Below the pieces are notes generated by a model. It had not been told where the DNA came from. It did no database searches and saw only the letters and a program-made list of their open reading frames with translations. Shown in pieces: positions 43,275-44,163 of a stretch of DNA of 44,163 bases; positions within the stretch are counted from its first letter, which is position 1, and the number at the start of each line of letters is the position of its first letter. Source of the stretch: Pseudomonadota bacterium (GTDB taxonomy: Bacteria; Pseudomonadota; Gammaproteobacteria; Burkholderiales; Burkholderiaceae_C); NCBI GenBank assembly GCA_018241325.1, contig JAFEEB010000048.1, forward strand, positions 1-44,163. Direction: 5' to 3'. A program made the translations under genes and the position numbers.

Positions 43275-43639
43275 AGCCTGACACCCTGTTGCTGCGCCAA
43301 ATCCATCCAAATTTTGTCCAACAAGGCCGTGTGACTTCACAGGCTTTTCGCCCCACACCGAAGGACGAAAACCTACTGTCGGTGGACGATGGTGACCGCA
43401 TCAGCGCCGCCAAGGCCTTTGCGAGGTTCACGGCTGCGCCGAACTGTCGATCGGCCGGCGTCATGGCGGTCGCGCAGGCGGAATGTGCTGCGCTGGGGTT
43501 GCCCGTGATTGCAGACGGCCAACCTTATCCCGAGCACTGCAGCATTGACTTCGCCGGCTGCAGCCCCAATGAGCGGGATCGCAAAGCCAAGCGCTTGGCG
43601 CATGGAGCGCAAGAACGCGGCTGGCAGTTTCAGCCCTGA
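43271..43639 (+). CDS. unrecognised small partner protein (122 aa)
   Basis: Soluble protein beginning MKPDTLLLRQIHPNFVQQGR, with VTSQAFRPTPKDENLLSVDDGDRISAAKAFARF, GVMAVAQAECAALGLPV, PEHCSIDFAGCSPNERDRKAKRLA and a short Trp-containing end. It overlaps both neighbours: ATGA with the 371-residue gene, and a shared base with the antitoxin start at 43639. The tight packing indicates obligate co-expression. No family function is known to me; association with the larger protein in defence loci is an inference from this context. Confidence 0.72.
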   Translation: MKPDTLLLRQIHPNFVQQGRVTSQAFRPTPKDENLLSVDDGDRISAAKAFARFTAAPNCRSAGVMAVAQAECAALGLPVIADGQPYPEHCSIDFAGCSPNERDRKAKRLAHGAQERGWQFQP

Positions 43640-44052
43640 TGAACGCAACCATCGACACCGGCCACCTGCTACCGGCCTGGGAGCAGTTTCGCGCCGCCAC
43701 CGACATTGCCCCCATCCGCAGCGAGGCCCACTACGCCCGCATGACGGCCACGCTGGAGCAGTTGCTGGACACCGCCCAGGGCGACGAGCGCCACCCCGCC
43801 ATGGAGCTGGCCGACATCGTGGGCGACTTGATCGAAGACTACGAGACCTGCCACCACCCTCTGCCCGAGGCCACGGGCGTGCAGGCGCTCAAGTTTCTGA
43901 TGGAGCAGCACGGCCTGCGCCAAAGCGACTTGACCGAGCTGGGCAGCCAGGGCGTGGTGTCCGAAATCCTGACGGCCAAGCGCGAGCTGAACCTGCGCGA
44001 GGTGCGCGCCCTGGCTGAGCGCTTTGGCGTGTCGGTGGCCACCTTTGTTTGA
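43639..44052 (+). CDS. HigA-like antitoxin/HTH regulator (COG5499 type)
   Basis: 137-residue protein. The N-terminal part (IRSEAHYARMTATLEQLLDTAQGDERHPAMELADIVGDLIEDYETCHHPLPEATGVQALKFLMEQHGL) is the standard HigA/COG5499 domain, and the C-terminal Xre helix-turn-helix is RQSDLTELGSQGVVSEILTAKRELNLREVRALAERFGVSVATF. No HigB toxin gene is next to it; the gene before it is not toxin-like. Such antitoxin-type regulators occur between hsdM and hsdS in type I loci and may control R-M expression. It is followed 7 bases later by hsdS. Confidence 0.85.
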   Translation: MNATIDTGHLLPAWEQFRAATDIAPIRSEAHYARMTATLEQLLDTAQGDERHPAMELADIVGDLIEDYETCHHPLPEATGVQALKFLMEQHGLRQSDLTELGSQGVVSEILTAKRELNLREVRALAERFGVSVATFV

Positions 44053-44058
44053 GGCCGC

Positions 44059-44163
44059 ATGAGTTTCGCGAAATATTCGGCGTACAAGGACAGTGGGGTG
44101 GCCTGGCTGGGGGAAGTGCCGGAGCATTGGGAGGTCGATGGGCTCTTCTTGCGAATGTTAGTG
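44059..44163 (+). CDS. hsdS: type I R-M specificity subunit HsdS (5' end, cut by window)
   Basis: ATG 44059 opens MSFAKYSAYKDSGVAWLGEV, then PEHWEVDGLFLRMLV, running off the window end. The KDSGVAWLGEVPEHWE motif marks the start of the first target-recognition domain in HsdS proteins. The gene follows hsdM, the unknown pair and the antitoxin in one direction. A matching short start occurs at 22754. Confidence 0.85.
   Translation, partial: MSFAKYSAYKDSGVAWLGEVPEHWEVDGLFLRMLV

Overview
The window looks like a chromosome segment of a high-GC betaproteobacterium, most likely Burkholderiales/Comamonadaceae. The evidence is a core of very GC-rich genes (dusC, rluA, bktB, livHMGF, rarA), short GC-rich intergenic repeats, and a 'GATAGC' repeat with the look of Acidovorax-type genomes. 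This placement is inference from gene content and composition, not a database match.

Layout. (1) About 1-16050 is core genome: a truncated dusC; a FecR-domain protein coupled to an OmpA-like lipoprotein; a diheme plus triheme cytochrome c pair; a degenerate sensor/receiver protein; rluA; a YSC84-type lipoprotein; an SDR; the thiolase bktB; a DUF302 protein; the branched-chain amino acid ABC genes livHMGF without a binding protein; and rarA. (2) About 16.2-22.7 kb is an integrated element. It has a P4-type tyrosine integrase, an AT-rich gene coupled to it, a 1.6 kb gene-free stretch with strong hairpins, an AlpA regulator, a 58-aa membrane protein, an inovirus Gp2-type protein with an HxH motif, and a second Gp2-like protein without it. 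The AT-rich gene also aligns with this family, giving three divergent relatives. (3) About 22.75-22.93 kb is a scar: the first codons of an hsdS gene run into an IS3-type transposase fragment. (4) 23.1-32.8 kb is a catabolic cassette: a LysR regulator divergent from SDR, TRAP transporter (P, Q, M), split transketolase, full-length transketolase and D-2-hydroxyacid dehydrogenase. (5) About 32.8-39.1 kb holds an IS3-type end and a phage/ICE-like module on the minus strand (Zn-ribbon/glycine-zipper protein, DUF932, YqaJ nuclease, DUF1281-like, Gp3-like candidate directionality factor) with terminator-like hairpins between genes, facing a DUF3223 protein and its coupled partner. (6) 39.3-44.2 kb holds an SRAP (YedK-like) protein and a type I restriction-modification locus: hsdM, an unrecognised coupled gene pair, a HigA-like antitoxin without a toxin, and the start of hsdS, cut by the window end.

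Most notable points. The catabolic operon pairs a split and a full-length transketolase with a TRAP importer and two dehydrogenases but has no sugar kinase, and the full-length enzyme has lost residues that bind phosphorylated substrates in classical transketolases. The integrated element carries three divergent Gp2-like proteins, only one with an intact HxH. The type I R-M operon contains an uncharacterised two-gene unit behind its own candidate promoter.
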